Assembly (NCBI GenBank): GCA_963717155.1
Contig: OY970326.1
Location: 2,170,001 to 2,234,000 of the forward strand
DNA length: 64,000 bases
Source of the DNA: G963717155 sp963717155
Lineage (GTDB): Bacteria; Actinomycetota; Thermoleophilia; Gaiellales; JALYLC01
Reading direction: 5' to 3'
The notes under the pieces were generated by a model. That model did no database searches. It saw nothing but the letters and a program-made list of their open reading frames with translations, and was not told the origin of the DNA. A program made the position numbers and the translations under genes. Position 1 is the stretch's first letter. Every line of letters starts with the position of its first letter. Below are positions 50,244 to 59,730 of this stretch, piece after piece.

Positions 50244-52904
50244 ATGGCCGACGATCCCTACAACGCCCGAACCCCGCTTCCCGGTGGCGGACCCGACTAC
50301 GTTCGCCTCGAGCGCCTCGCCGAGCTCGGCATCGCCGACGTCTCGCGGCTGCCCCACACCGTCAAGATCCTGCTCGAGAACCTGCTGCGCCATAGCGCCA
50401 GCGAGCACGTGAGCGAGCGCGACGTCGAGGCGCTCGCCCGCTACCCGCAGCACGCTGCCGCCGGCACGTCGGTGCCGTTTCAGCCGGCACGCGTCGTGCT
50501 CCAGGACTTCACGGGCGTCCCCGCCGTCGTCGACCTCGCGGCGATGCGCGCCGCGATGGCGCGCGCGGGCGGCGACGCCGCACGTGTTGACCCGCTGGTT
50601 CCGTGCGACCTCGTGATCGACCACTCGGTGCAGGTCGACGCGTTCGGTTCGGATCTCGCCTACGCGCGCAACATCGATCGCGAGTACGAGCGCAACGGCG
50701 AGCGCTACCAGCTGCTGCGCTGGGCGCAGGGCGCGTTCGACGGCTTCCGCGTCGTTCCGCCCGGCATGGGGATCGTGCACCAGGTCAACCTCGAGCACCT
50801 CGGGCGCGTCGTCCAGCTGCGCGAGGGCGGCGGGCTTGCGATTCCCGACACGCTCGTCGGGACCGACTCGCACACGACGATGATCAACGGGCTCGGCGTG
50901 TTCGGCTTCGGTGTCGGCGGGATCGAGGCCGAGGCGGTGATGCTCGGCGAGCCGCTCGTGCTGGGCGCGCCTCACGTGATCGGCGTCCGCTTCAGCGGCG
51001 CGCTGCGTCCGGGCGTCACCGCGACCGACCTCGTGCTGACGCTGACGGAGCTGCTGCGCCACCGCGGCGTCGTCGGCTCGTTCGTGGAGTTCTGCGGCGA
51101 CGGACTGTCGGCGCTGTCACTGGCCGACCGGGCGACCCTCTCGAACATGTGCCCGGAGTTCGGCGCGACCTCTGCCCTCTTCCCCGTCGACGCCGAGACC
51201 CTCCGCTACCTGACAGCGACCGGGCGCGCCGACGCGGCCGAGCTCGTCGAGCGCTACACGACGGCGCAGGGCCTCTTCCGCCGCGACGGCGACGCCGTGC
51301 CGACGTTCGACGACCTGCTGGAGCTCGACCTCGCGAGCGTCGAGCCCAGCCTCGCCGGGCCGAGCAGGCCACAGGATCGCGTGGCGCTCGCGTCGGTCGC
51401 CGACAGCTTCCACCGCGTCTTCGGCTCGCGCGACATCGAGGTGCCCGTCGCCGTGAACGGCGACTCCGGCGAGACGCTGCATGACGGATCCGTCGTGATC
51501 GCGGCGATCACGTCGTGCACGAACACCTCGAACCCCTCGGTCATGGTCGCCGCGGCCCTGCTCGCCCGAAACGCGATCCGGCGCGGGCTCCGCACGAAGC
51601 CCTGGGTCAAGACGAGCCTCGCCCCCGGGTCTCGCGTCGTGACCGATTACCTGGACGCTGCCGGTCTCACGCCCTACCTCGACCAGCTCGGGTTCCAGCT
51701 CGTCGGCTACGGCTGCACGACCTGCATCGGGAACTCGGGACCGTTGCCGGACGCCGTCAGCGAGGGCGTGCGCACGGGCGAGCTGGCGGTCGCCGCAGTG
51801 CTCTCGGGCAACCGCAACTTCGAGGGGCGCATCCATCCCCAGGTGCGGGCGAGCTACCTCGCCTCGCCGCCGCTCGTGGTCGCCTACGCCCTCGCCGGAC
51901 GCGTCGACACCGACCTCGCCGGCGATCCGCTCGGCACCGACCAGGACGGACAGCCGGTCTACCTGCACGAGCTGTGGCCGCCGGCGGACGAGATCGCGGC
52001 TGTCATCGAGCAGGCGCTCACGCCAGACCTGTACGACCGCGAGTACGGACGCATCTGGGACGGCGACGAGCGCTGGCGTGCGCTCGACGCGCCGACAGGA
52101 GCGCAGTTCGCGTTCGCACCCGACTCGACCTACGTGCGCGAGCCGCCGTTCCTCGAGCACATCGGCGAGCCGCCTGCGCAGCTCACCGACATCGTCGACG
52201 CGCGCTGCCTCGCGCTGCTCGGCGACTCGGTCACCACGGACCACATCTCGCCGGCCGGCGCGATCCCGGCCGACATGCCCGCCGGCCGCTACCTCCAGGA
52301 GCACGGGGTCGTCCCCCGCGAGTTCAACAGCTTCGGCTCGCGCCGCGGAAACCACGAGGTCATGGTGCGCGGGACGTTCGGCAACATCCGGCTGCGAAAC
52401 GCGCTGGCCGACGGCAAGGAGGGCGGCTACACGAAGCACCAGCCGTCGGGCGAGCTGATGTCGATCTACGACGCCGCCGAGCGCTATGCGAGCGAAGGGG
52501 TGCCCCTCGTGGTCCTCGCCGGCAAGGAGTACGGATCGGGGTCGTCGCGCGACTGGGCGGCCAAGGGAACGCAGCTCCTGGGCGTGCGCGCCGTGATCGC
52601 CGAGAGCTTCGAGCGCATCCACCGCTCGAACCTCGTCGGCATGGGCGTGCTCCCGCTCGAGCTGACCGGCGGCGCGACGCTCGCCTCGCTGGGCCTGACG
52701 GGTCGCGAGCGGTTCACGTTGCGGGGGCTCGCCAGCCTCGCACCGCGCGCGCGGGTCACGGTGATCGCCGTTGCCGACAACGGGACGACGGTCGAGGCGC
52801 CGGCGATCGCGCGGCTGGACGGACCGGCGGATGTCGAGTACCTCCGCCACGGCGGCATCCTCCCGCTCGTGATGCGCCGCATGCTGGCCGAGTCGCGGTC
52901 GTAG
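50244..52904 (+). CDS. acnA: Aconitate hydratase A
   Basis: 886 residues, the size of AcnA/IRP1-type aconitases, which convert citrate to isocitrate in the TCA cycle. The 4Fe-4S ligands are Cys425 (SCTNTSNPSVM) and Cys491 and Cys494 (GCTTCIGNSGPL). The N-terminal ILLENLLRH and GTDSHTTMINGLGVFGFGVGG motifs and the C-terminal swivel GSSRDWAAKGTQLLGVRAVIAESFERIH are all present. ATG at 50244 gives a normal N-terminus, though the ribosome-binding site is poor. First gene of a plus-strand series with pruA and the transhydrogenase genes. Confidence 0.96.
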   Translation: MADDPYNARTPLPGGGPDYVRLERLAELGIADVSRLPHTVKILLENLLRHSASEHVSERDVEALARYPQHAAAGTSVPFQPARVVLQDFTGVPAVVDLAAMRAAMARAGGDAARVDPLVPCDLVIDHSVQVDAFGSDLAYARNIDREYERNGERYQLLRWAQGAFDGFRVVPPGMGIVHQVNLEHLGRVVQLREGGGLAIPDTLVGTDSHTTMINGLGVFGFGVGGIEAEAVMLGEPLVLGAPHVIGVRFSGALRPGVTATDLVLTLTELLRHRGVVGSFVEFCGDGLSALSLADRATLSNMCPEFGATSALFPVDAETLRYLTATGRADAAELVERYTTAQGLFRRDGDAVPTFDDLLELDLASVEPSLAGPSRPQDRVALASVADSFHRVFGSRDIEVPVAVNGDSGETLHDGSVVIAAITSCTNTSNPSVMVAAALLARNAIRRGLRTKPWVKTSLAPGSRVVTDYLDAAGLTPYLDQLGFQLVGYGCTTCIGNSGPLPDAVSEGVRTGELAVAAVLSGNRNFEGRIHPQVRASYLASPPLVVAYALAGRVDTDLAGDPLGTDQDGQPVYLHELWPPADEIAAVIEQALTPDLYDREYGRIWDGDERWRALDAPTGAQFAFAPDSTYVREPPFLEHIGEPPAQLTDIVDARCLALLGDSVTTDHISPAGAIPADMPAGRYLQEHGVVPREFNSFGSRRGNHEVMVRGTFGNIRLRNALADGKEGGYTKHQPSGELMSIYDAAERYASEGVPLVVLAGKEYGSGSSRDWAAKGTQLLGVRAVIAESFERIHRSNLVGMGVLPLELTGGATLASLGLTGRERFTLRGLASLAPRARVTVIAVADNGTTVEAPAIARLDGPADVEYLRHGGILPLVMRRMLAESRS

Positions 52905-52913
52905 CATGCGCGC

Positions 52914-54530
52914 ATGAGCATCCCGTCTCCCGTCAACGAACCCGTTCTCAGCTACGCGCCGGGTACGCCCGAACGAGGGGCCATCCGGGCGGCGATCGCC
53001 GCGCTCCGCGCCGACGCGCCCGAGCTCGGGCTCGTGATCGGCGGCCGAGACGTCACGACCGGCGTCGTGCGGGAGGTGCGCGAGCCCCACGCACATCGCC
53101 GCGTGCTCGCACGCTGGCACGCAGCCGGAGCGGGCGAGGCGCACGCCGCGATCGATGCGGCGCTCGCAGCGCGTGCAGAGTGGGCGAGCTGGACGCTCGA
53201 CCAGCGAGCCGCGGTGTTCCTGCGCGCCGCGGACCTGCTGGCGGGCCCCTGGCGTGCCGGCCTGAACGCGGCGACGATGCTCGGACAGTCGAAGACGGTC
53301 CAGCAGGCCGAGATCGACTCGGCCTGCGAGGTCATCGACTTCCTGCGGTTCAACGCCTCGTTCGCGCAGGACATGTCGGCGCAGCAGCCGATCTCGAGCC
53401 CGGGCGTGTGGAACCGGCTCGAGCTGCGACCGCTCGACGGGTTCGTGTTCGCCGTCAGCCCGTTCAACTTCACGGCGATCGGCGCGAACCTCCCGTCGGC
53501 CCCCGCGCTGATGGGCAACACGGTGGTCTGGAAGCCCGCGAGCACGGCCGTCGTCGCGGCGCACACGACGATGCGGCTCTTGCAGGCCGCGGGGCTGCCG
53601 GACGGCGTGATCAACCTGGTGCCCGGGGACGCGGCGGCGGTCGCCGGCGCGTGCATCGGCCATGCCGACCTCGCCGGCCTCCACTTCACGGGCTCGACCG
53701 AGGTCTTTCAGGGGCTCTGGCGCGAGATCGGGCAGCGGATCGCGAGCTACCGCACCTACCCGCGGGTCGTCGGTGAGACGGGCGGCAAGAACTTCGTCGT
53801 CGTGCACCGGTCGGCCGATCCCGCCGCCGTCGCGACGGCGCTGGTGCGAGGCGCCTACGAGTACCAGGGGCAGAAGTGCTCGGCAGCCTCGCGCGCCTAC
53901 ATCCCCGCGTCGCTGTGGGACAGCGTGTTCGAGCTGTTCGCCGACCAGGTGGGGCGGATCCGCATGGGAGACGTGGCGGATCTCGGCAACTTCATGGGCG
54001 CCCTGATCGACCAGCGTGCGCACCGCCGGCTGACGGATGCGATCGCGCTCGCGCGGAGCAGCTCCGACGCCGAGATCCTGCTCGGCGGCGGCACCGACGA
54101 CTCGGAGGGCTGGTTCGTCGAGCCGACGCTGATCAGAACGACCGATCCCTCGTTCGAGCTCATGCAACGCGAGCTCTTCGGACCGGTCCTGTGCGCGTAC
54201 GTGTATCCCGACGACCGCTACGAGGAGATCCTCGCGCTGTGCGACCGGACGTCGCCCTACGCGCTCACCGGGTCGGTGTTCGCCCGCGAGCGCGGTGCGA
54301 TCGAGCAGGCGCACCGCGTCCTGCGGTTCGCCGCCGGCAACTTCTACGTCAACGACAAGCCGACGGGCGCCGTCGTCGGCCAGCAGCCGTTCGGCGGCTC
54401 GCGCGCGTCCGGCACGAACGACAAGGCCGGCTCGCCGCTCAACCTCGCGCGCTGGGTCTCCGCGCGCACGGTCAAGGAGACGTTCGATCCTCCGACCGAC
54501 TTCGCTTACCCCTACCTCGATCCGGACTGA
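52914..54530 (+). CDS. pruA: 1-pyrroline-5-carboxylate dehydrogenase
   Basis: 538 residues of the aldehyde dehydrogenase superfamily. Catalytic Glu288 in GETGGKNF and nucleophile Cys322 in GQKCSAASRAY match P5C dehydrogenases, as does the Rossmann segment FNFTAIGANLPSAPALMGN. It oxidises glutamate semialdehyde from proline or arginine breakdown to glutamate with NAD. No proline dehydrogenase gene is in the window. The ATG at 52914 is nine bases after acnA. Feeding glutamate toward the TCA cycle fits the aconitase neighbour. Confidence 0.95.
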   Translation: MSIPSPVNEPVLSYAPGTPERGAIRAAIAALRADAPELGLVIGGRDVTTGVVREVREPHAHRRVLARWHAAGAGEAHAAIDAALAARAEWASWTLDQRAAVFLRAADLLAGPWRAGLNAATMLGQSKTVQQAEIDSACEVIDFLRFNASFAQDMSAQQPISSPGVWNRLELRPLDGFVFAVSPFNFTAIGANLPSAPALMGNTVVWKPASTAVVAAHTTMRLLQAAGLPDGVINLVPGDAAAVAGACIGHADLAGLHFTGSTEVFQGLWREIGQRIASYRTYPRVVGETGGKNFVVVHRSADPAAVATALVRGAYEYQGQKCSAASRAYIPASLWDSVFELFADQVGRIRMGDVADLGNFMGALIDQRAHRRLTDAIALARSSSDAEILLGGGTDDSEGWFVEPTLIRTTDPSFELMQRELFGPVLCAYVYPDDRYEEILALCDRTSPYALTGSVFARERGAIEQAHRVLRFAAGNFYVNDKPTGAVVGQQPFGGSRASGTNDKAGSPLNLARWVSARTVKETFDPPTDFAYPYLDPD

Positions 54531-54546
54531 GTAGACTCCCGGGCCG

Positions 54547-55665
54547 ATGGAGGCCCCTGCGATCGTTGTCGGCGTACCGCATGAGCACGCCGCAGGGGAG
54601 ACCCGCGTGGCGCTGACGCCGGATGCGGTCGAGCGGCTCCAGACCTCCGGGATCGCGGTCCTGGTCGAGCACTCCGCGGGCGCCGGGGCAGGATTCGCCG
54701 ACGAGCAGTACCGCGAGGCCGGTGCCGAGATCGCCCCCGATGCCGTTGCGCTGCACGCGCGCGCAGGCGTCATCGCACGGGTCGCGCCCCCGGACGCGAG
54801 CGAGGCTGCCCTGTTACGCCCCGGAACGCTGGTCATGGGGCTGCTCTCCCCTTTTGGCCGTGACGACCTCGCGCCGCTCCTCGCGGGGCGGGGAGTCACC
54901 GCGCTCGCGCTGGAGCGGATGCCGCGGATCACCCGCGCCCAGTCGATGGATGTCCTGAGCTCGCAGGCGACGGTGGCCGGCTATCGCGCTGCGCTACTCG
55001 CCGCGGAGCACCTCCCCCGCTTCTTCCCGCTCCTGATGACGGCGGCGGGCACCGTGCGACCCGCCAGGGTGCTCGTCCTCGGCGCGGGCGTCGCCGGCCT
55101 GCAGGCGATCGCGACGGCGCGGCGCCTCGGTGCGGTCGTGTCGGCCTTCGACGTGCGCGCCGCCGCGCGTGAGCAGGTCGAGAGCCTGGGCGCGACGTTC
55201 GTCGCGATCGACCTTCCCGACGGCGACGGCGAGGGAGCCGGCGGCTACGCGAAGGAGCTCTCCGAGGAGGCCCACCGCCTCGAGCAGGAGCTCGTCGCCC
55301 GGCACGTCGCCGAGTCCGACGTCGTGATCTCGACCGCCCTGATCCCGGGGCGCCCTGCTCCGATCCTGGTCACACGCTCGATGGTCAAGTCGATGCGCCA
55401 CGGCTCGGTCGTGGTCGATCTCGCGGCCGACGCGGGTGGCAACTGCGAGGCGACGACCCCTGGCGAGACCACCAGCGTCGATGGCGTCACGATCGTGGCG
55501 CCGCTGCAGCCGGCGACCGGGATGCCGCAGCATGCGAGCCAGCTGTACGCCCGCAACGTCGCGACCCTGCTCCAGCACCTGTACGTCGACGGCGCCCTGC
55601 GCGTCGACCTCGCCGACCAGATCGTCGGCGCCACCTGCATCGCACACGAGGGGAGCGTCCGGTGA
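54547..55665 (+). CDS. pntAA: NAD(P) transhydrogenase, alpha-1 (NAD-binding) subunit
   Basis: 372 residues resembling alanine dehydrogenase. The start VGVPHEHAAGETRVALTPDAV, the NAD-binding VLVLGAGVAGLQAIATARRLGA and the mobile-loop region after it are characteristic. It binds NADH outside the membrane part and exchanges hydride with the NADP-binding subunit. The C-terminus ends without membrane helices; these are in the separate next gene, the arrangement of Rhodospirillum-type three-subunit enzymes. The stop overlaps pntAB (GTGA). Confidence 0.95.
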   Translation: MEAPAIVVGVPHEHAAGETRVALTPDAVERLQTSGIAVLVEHSAGAGAGFADEQYREAGAEIAPDAVALHARAGVIARVAPPDASEAALLRPGTLVMGLLSPFGRDDLAPLLAGRGVTALALERMPRITRAQSMDVLSSQATVAGYRAALLAAEHLPRFFPLLMTAAGTVRPARVLVLGAGVAGLQAIATARRLGAVVSAFDVRAAAREQVESLGATFVAIDLPDGDGEGAGGYAKELSEEAHRLEQELVARHVAESDVVISTALIPGRPAPILVTRSMVKSMRHGSVVVDLAADAGGNCEATTPGETTSVDGVTIVAPLQPATGMPQHASQLYARNVATLLQHLYVDGALRVDLADQIVGATCIAHEGSVR

Positions 55666-55949
55666 ACGAGTCGCTGATCGTCGAGCTCACGGTGTTCGTG
55701 CTCGCGGCCTTCATCGGCTTCGAGGTCATCTCGAAGGTGCCCGCGATGCTGCACACGCCGCTGATGTCGGGCACGAACGCGATCCACGGCGTCGTCCTCG
55801 TGGGCGCACTCCTGGTCGCCGGGTTCGGCGGATCGGGCTTCTCGACGATCGTCGGCTTGATCGCGGTCGTCTTCGGCACGATCAACGTCGTCGGCGGCTT
55901 CCTCGTCACGGACCGCATGCTGCAGATGTTCAAGCGGAGAGACGAGTGA
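55662..55949 (+). CDS. pntAB: NAD(P) transhydrogenase, alpha-2 (membrane) subunit
   Basis: 95 residues with three membrane helices (LIVELTVFVLAAFIGFEVI, GVVLVGALLVAGFG, and TIVGLIAVVFGTINVVGGFLV) and HTPLMSGTNAIHG, all standard for this subunit, which forms part of the proton channel. Overlaps both neighbours by four bases, so translation is coupled for the three-subunit complex. Confidence 0.95.
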   Translation: MNESLIVELTVFVLAAFIGFEVISKVPAMLHTPLMSGTNAIHGVVLVGALLVAGFGGSGFSTIVGLIAVVFGTINVVGGFLVTDRMLQMFKRRDE

Positions 55950-57346
55950 GCCGCTCCGACTGGATCGAGCTCGCCTACCTGGTCACGATCGTCACGTTCA
56001 TCGTGGGCCTGAAACGGCTGTCGTCGCCTGCGACGGCGCGCTCGGGGAACCGCATCGCTGCAGCGGGCATGACGCTTGCGATCGTCGCGACGCTCGTCGA
56101 CCGCCGGATCGCGAGCTACGGCGCGATCGCCGTCGCGATGGTGATCGGCGCTGTGATCGGCGCCGTCGCGGCGCGCAGGGTGAAGATGACCGCGATGCCG
56201 CAGATGGTGGCGCTGTTCAATGGCGTCGGAGGTGGGGCGGCGGCGCTCGTGGCGGCCGCCGAGTACCACCGGCTCGCCCCGCTCCCGGGACGCGCACCGC
56301 TGCAGGAGGTCATTGCGATCGCCTTCTCGGCGGTGATCGGCAGCGTGAGCTTCGCCGGCAGCATGATCGCGTTCGCGAAGCTGCAGGAGCTGATCGGCGG
56401 ACGCCCGATCACGTTCAACGGGCAGCGTCTGCTGAACGGCCTGCTCGCCGCGACCTGCATCGTGCTTGCGGTGATCCTCTGCTTCACAGACTCCCAGCCG
56501 CTGTTCTTCATCGCCGCGGCACTCGCGCTGACGCTCGGCGTCCTCGTCGTGCTGCCGATCGGCGGCGCGGACATGCCCGTCGTCATCTCGCTCCTGAACA
56601 GCGCGACGGGGCTCGCCGCCGCGGCGACCGGTTTCGTGCTGCATTCGAACGTGCTTATCGTCTCGGGCACGCTCGTCGGCGCAAGCGGCACGTTGCTGAC
56701 GCGGATGATGGGACGAGCGATGAACCGGTCGATCACGAACGTGTTGTTCGGCGCGTTCGGATCCGTGAAGGAGGGACCGGCCGGCGAGGCGGGGCCCGGG
56801 ATCGCGTCGGACGGGGTCGTACGCGAGGTCAGCGTGAACGACGCGGCCGTCATGCTGGCCTTCGCGCAGCGCGTCGTGGTCGTGCCCGGCTACGGCCTCG
56901 CGGTCGCCCAGGCCCAGCACGTCATCCGCGAGCTGGCCGACCTGCTGGAGGCACGCAAGGTCGACGTCCGCTACGCGATCCACCCGGTCGCAGGGCGGAT
57001 GCCAGGCCACATGAACGTCCTGCTCGCCGAGGCTGACGTCCCCTACCCCCTGCTCGTCGAGATGGACGACATCAACCCCGAGTTCCCGCGCACCGACGTG
57101 GTGCTCGTCGTCGGGGCGAACGACGTGACGAACCCGGCGGCGCGCACCAGTCCCGACTCGCCGATCTACGGGATGCCGATCCTCGAGGTCGACAGGGCGC
57201 GACAGGTGATCGTGCTCAAGCGCTCCATGAAGCCCGGCTTTGCCGGGATCGACAACGACCTGTATCACACGCCGACCTGCTCGATGCTGTTCGGCGACGC
57301 GAAGGCGTCGCTGACGAAGCTGGTGGCGGAGGTGTCACAGCTCTAA
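55946..57346 (+). CDS. pntB: NAD(P) transhydrogenase, beta (NADP-binding) subunit
   Basis: 466 residues: about eight membrane helices followed by the NADP-binding domain. PQMVALFNGVGGGAAALVA, GADMPVVISLLNSATGLAAAATG and the C-terminal GYGLAVAQAQHVIRELADLL, HPVAGRMPGHMNVLLAEADV and VVGANDVTNPAA are as in other beta subunits. With pntAA and pntAB it uses the proton gradient to make NADPH from NADH. GTG at 55946 overlaps the pntAB stop; the longer frame upstream is a shadow. NADPH supply would suit the glutamate-synthase-like enzymes of the window. Confidence 0.96.
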   Translation: MSRSDWIELAYLVTIVTFIVGLKRLSSPATARSGNRIAAAGMTLAIVATLVDRRIASYGAIAVAMVIGAVIGAVAARRVKMTAMPQMVALFNGVGGGAAALVAAAEYHRLAPLPGRAPLQEVIAIAFSAVIGSVSFAGSMIAFAKLQELIGGRPITFNGQRLLNGLLAATCIVLAVILCFTDSQPLFFIAAALALTLGVLVVLPIGGADMPVVISLLNSATGLAAAATGFVLHSNVLIVSGTLVGASGTLLTRMMGRAMNRSITNVLFGAFGSVKEGPAGEAGPGIASDGVVREVSVNDAAVMLAFAQRVVVVPGYGLAVAQAQHVIRELADLLEARKVDVRYAIHPVAGRMPGHMNVLLAEADVPYPLLVEMDDINPEFPRTDVVLVVGANDVTNPAARTSPDSPIYGMPILEVDRARQVIVLKRSMKPGFAGIDNDLYHTPTCSMLFGDAKASLTKLVAEVSQL

Positions 57347-57349
57347 CCG

Positions 57350-58516
57350 GTGCGCCCTACGCTGCGCGCAGTGTCCCGGCGCGACGTCACGCTCCTCGTT
57401 GTCGCACGCGAGTGGACACGTATCGGGTGCATCGGGTTCGGCGGGCCCCCCGCGCACATCGCACTGCTCCGCGATCTGACCGTGACGCGGCGGGAGTGGC
57501 TCGGGCCGGAGGAGTTCGAGGACGCGATCGCGACCACGAACCTGCTTCCCGGGCCGGGTTCAACCCAGCTTGCGATCTACACAGCGTGGCGCGTGCGCGG
57601 GGTCGCCGGCGCCCTGATCGGCGGGCTCGGCTTCATCGTTCCGGGGCTCGTCGTGATTCTCGCGCTCGCGGCGGTGTTCCTCGCCCATGCGCCACCGACG
57701 TGGATCCGGGGGGCGGGGGCCGGGGCCGGGGCCGCCGTCGCAGCCGTAGCGTTGCAGGCAGGCTGGAACCTGCTGCCGCCCGGATGGAGGCGGAACGCCG
57801 GGACCGACCGCGCGCGCTGGGCGGCCTATGTGCTCATCGGACTCGCGGCAGCGGCCACCCTCGGCCCCTGGCTCGTCGCCCTGATGCTCGCGTGCGGCGC
57901 CGTCGAGCTCGGGTGGCGGCGGCACTCGGGACTCGCCGCGCTCGGCTGGCCGCTCCTGCTCGCGAGCACGGCGAGCACCGGCGGCCTCGGCGCCCTCGTC
58001 TGGGTCGCGTTCAAGGTCGGCGCGCTCTCGTACGGCGGCGGCTTCGTGATCATCCCGCTCATGCAGGCCGATGCCGTCAACCACTACCACTGGATGACGA
58101 ACGGGCAGTTCCTGAACGCCGTTGCCCTCGGCCAGGTGACGCCGGGGCCCGTCGTCCATACGGTCGCCGTCGTGGGCTACGCCGCGTCGGGCGTCGGCGG
58201 AGGGCTGCTCGCCGCGGCGGTCGCGTTCGCCCCGTCCTTCTCGTTCATCCTGCTCGGCGCCGACCGCTTCGATCGCATCCGACAGAACGCATCGGTTCGC
58301 GCCTTCCTCGGCGGAGCTGGTCCCGCGGCGATCGGCGCGATCATCGGATCGGCGATCCCGCTCGCGCGTGCGCTCAGCGAGCCGTGGCAGTACGCAGTCC
58401 TCGCCGGTGCGGGCGTCGCGCTCTTCGTGCTCCGTCGCGGAGTCGTGGTCACGCTCCTCGGCGCCGGGGCGACCGGTGTCGTCCTCGCGCTCGCCGGCGT
58501 CGCGCTACCCGCGTAG
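57350..58516 (+). CDS. chrA: ChrA-family chromate transporter
   Basis: 388 residues with the duplicated ChrA fold. GCIGFGGPPAHIALLRD and TTNLLPGPGSTQLAIY mark the first half; VGALSYGGGFVIIPLMQ and ALGQVTPGPVVHTVAVVGY mark the second, giving about ten membrane helices. The family exports chromate or related oxyanions, or takes up sulfate in some cases; the natural substrate is uncertain. A GTG at 57350 follows pntB by three bases; another GTG at 57371 is possible. It overlaps the convergent cupin gene by 12 bases. Confidence 0.9.
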   Translation: MRPTLRAVSRRDVTLLVVAREWTRIGCIGFGGPPAHIALLRDLTVTRREWLGPEEFEDAIATTNLLPGPGSTQLAIYTAWRVRGVAGALIGGLGFIVPGLVVILALAAVFLAHAPPTWIRGAGAGAGAAVAAVALQAGWNLLPPGWRRNAGTDRARWAAYVLIGLAAAATLGPWLVALMLACGAVELGWRRHSGLAALGWPLLLASTASTGGLGALVWVAFKVGALSYGGGFVIIPLMQADAVNHYHWMTNGQFLNAVALGQVTPGPVVHTVAVVGYAASGVGGGLLAAAVAFAPSFSFILLGADRFDRIRQNASVRAFLGGAGPAAIGAIIGSAIPLARALSEPWQYAVLAGAGVALFVLRRGVVVTLLGAGATGVVLALAGVALPA

Positions 58517-58903
58517 CGACGCCCACGGCTCGTCGCCGCTGACGTCGACGACGCCGTAGCCCGACTCGCCGACACACGGCGAGAGGATCGCGAGGATCCG
58601 GGCAGGGGCGTCGCCGTCGTTGAACGTCGCGTGCACCACGCCTGCCTCGATCACCGCCACGTCGCCGACGCCGAGCTCTCGCTTGTCTCGCTCGATCCAC
58701 TGCTCGATACGGCCTTCGAGCACGAAGATGACCTCCTCCTGTCCCGGATGCGTGTGGAAGGCGTGCGCTCTTCCGGGATTGAAGGTCGCCTCGATCGCCG
58801 TGATCCCCGAGAGGCCGTCACCGGGGCCTGCCGCAGGGGCGATCTCTCCGTCGGGAGTCGTCGTGCGAGGCCGCTCAGCGCTCGTCCTGAATGCGCCGGC
58901 CAC
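58505..58903 (-). CDS. Small cupin protein
   Basis: 132 residues, a single cupin barrel. Motif 1 is HTHPGQEEVIFVLEG and motif 2 is DVAVIEAGVVHATFN, giving His, His, Glu and His ligands as in metal-binding cupins. It follows the PEP-hydrolase-like gene by two bases and so probably closes the binding-protein/LivG/LivF/UPF0261 operon. It may bind a small sugar or acid; no reaction can be assigned. GTG start at 58903. Confidence 0.82.
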   Translation of the reverse strand: MAGAFRTSAERPRTTTPDGEIAPAAGPGDGLSGITAIEATFNPGRAHAFHTHPGQEEVIFVLEGRIEQWIERDKRELGVGDVAVIEAGVVHATFNDGDAPARILAILSPCVGESGYGVVDVSGDEPWASLRG

Positions 58904-58905
58904 GG

Positions 58906-59730
58906 CTACGACCTGCCTATGGCCTTGAAGCGGCGCATGTTCTCGATCATCGCGACCTCCACGGGTAGTCGTTCCATCGACGATGCGCCGAAGAACCCGA
59001 CGATCCCCTCGGTGTGCTCGAGGATGTACGCCGCATCATCGGGCTCGGCGATGGGCCCTCCGTGGCAGAGCACCAGGATCTCGGGGTTGACGCGCTTGGC
59101 GGCGTCGTGCATCGACTGGATGAGCGGCACGCAGTCGTCGAGCGACCTCGCAGTCTCCGCGCCGATCGTGCCGCCCGTCGTCAGTCCCATGTGCGGCACG
59201 AGCACGTCCGCGCCGGCCTCGGCCATCGCGGTCGCCTGCTCGGCCTCGAAGACGTACGGCGCGGTGAGCATGTCCAGCTCGTGCGCCATCCGGATCATGT
59301 CGACCTCGAGCCCGTACCCCATCCCCGTCTCCTCGAGGCCGGCGCGCAGCGTGCCGTCGACGAGTCCGACAGTCGGGAAGTTCTGCACACCGCTGAACCC
59401 GATGCGCCGCAGCTCCTCGAGGAAGACCGGCATCAGGCGGAACGGATCCGTACCGCAGACGCCTGCGAGCACCGGCGTCTCGCGGACGACCGGAAGCACC
59501 TCGCGCGCCATGTCGACGACGATCGCGTTCGCGTCGCCGTACGGCATCAGCCCCGACAGCGACCCGCGGCCGCCCATCCGGTAGCGCCCGGAGTTGTAGA
59601 TGATGATCAGGTCGGTTCCGCCGACCTCGGCGCACTTCGCGGAGAGGCCCGTTCCGGCGCCGGCTCCGATGATCGGCACCCCCGCCGCGAGCTGGGCTCG
59701 CAACCGGTGGAGCGCCTGGCCCCTCGTCAT
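58906..59730 (-). CDS. PEP-hydrolase-like TIM-barrel protein (PF09370 type)
   Basis: 274 residues of the TIM-barrel family seen in the C-terminal half of the plant Tm-1 protein and in bacterial neighbours of UPF0261. Motifs are VPIIGAGAGTGLSAKCAEVGGTD, IIYNSGRYRMGGRGSLSG, MPYGDANAIVVDMA and GVQNFPTVGLVDG. It is annotated as a phosphoenolpyruvate hydrolase-like enzyme in databases; the true reaction is not established as far as I know. The ATG overlaps the UPF0261 stop (ATGA). The two proteins probably act together, as in plants they form one chain. Confidence 0.9.
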   Translation of the reverse strand: MTRGQALHRLRAQLAAGVPIIGAGAGTGLSAKCAEVGGTDLIIIYNSGRYRMGGRGSLSGLMPYGDANAIVVDMAREVLPVVRETPVLAGVCGTDPFRLMPVFLEELRRIGFSGVQNFPTVGLVDGTLRAGLEETGMGYGLEVDMIRMAHELDMLTAPYVFEAEQATAMAEAGADVLVPHMGLTTGGTIGAETARSLDDCVPLIQSMHDAAKRVNPEILVLCHGGPIAEPDDAAYILEHTEGIVGFFGASSMERLPVEVAMIENMRRFKAIGRS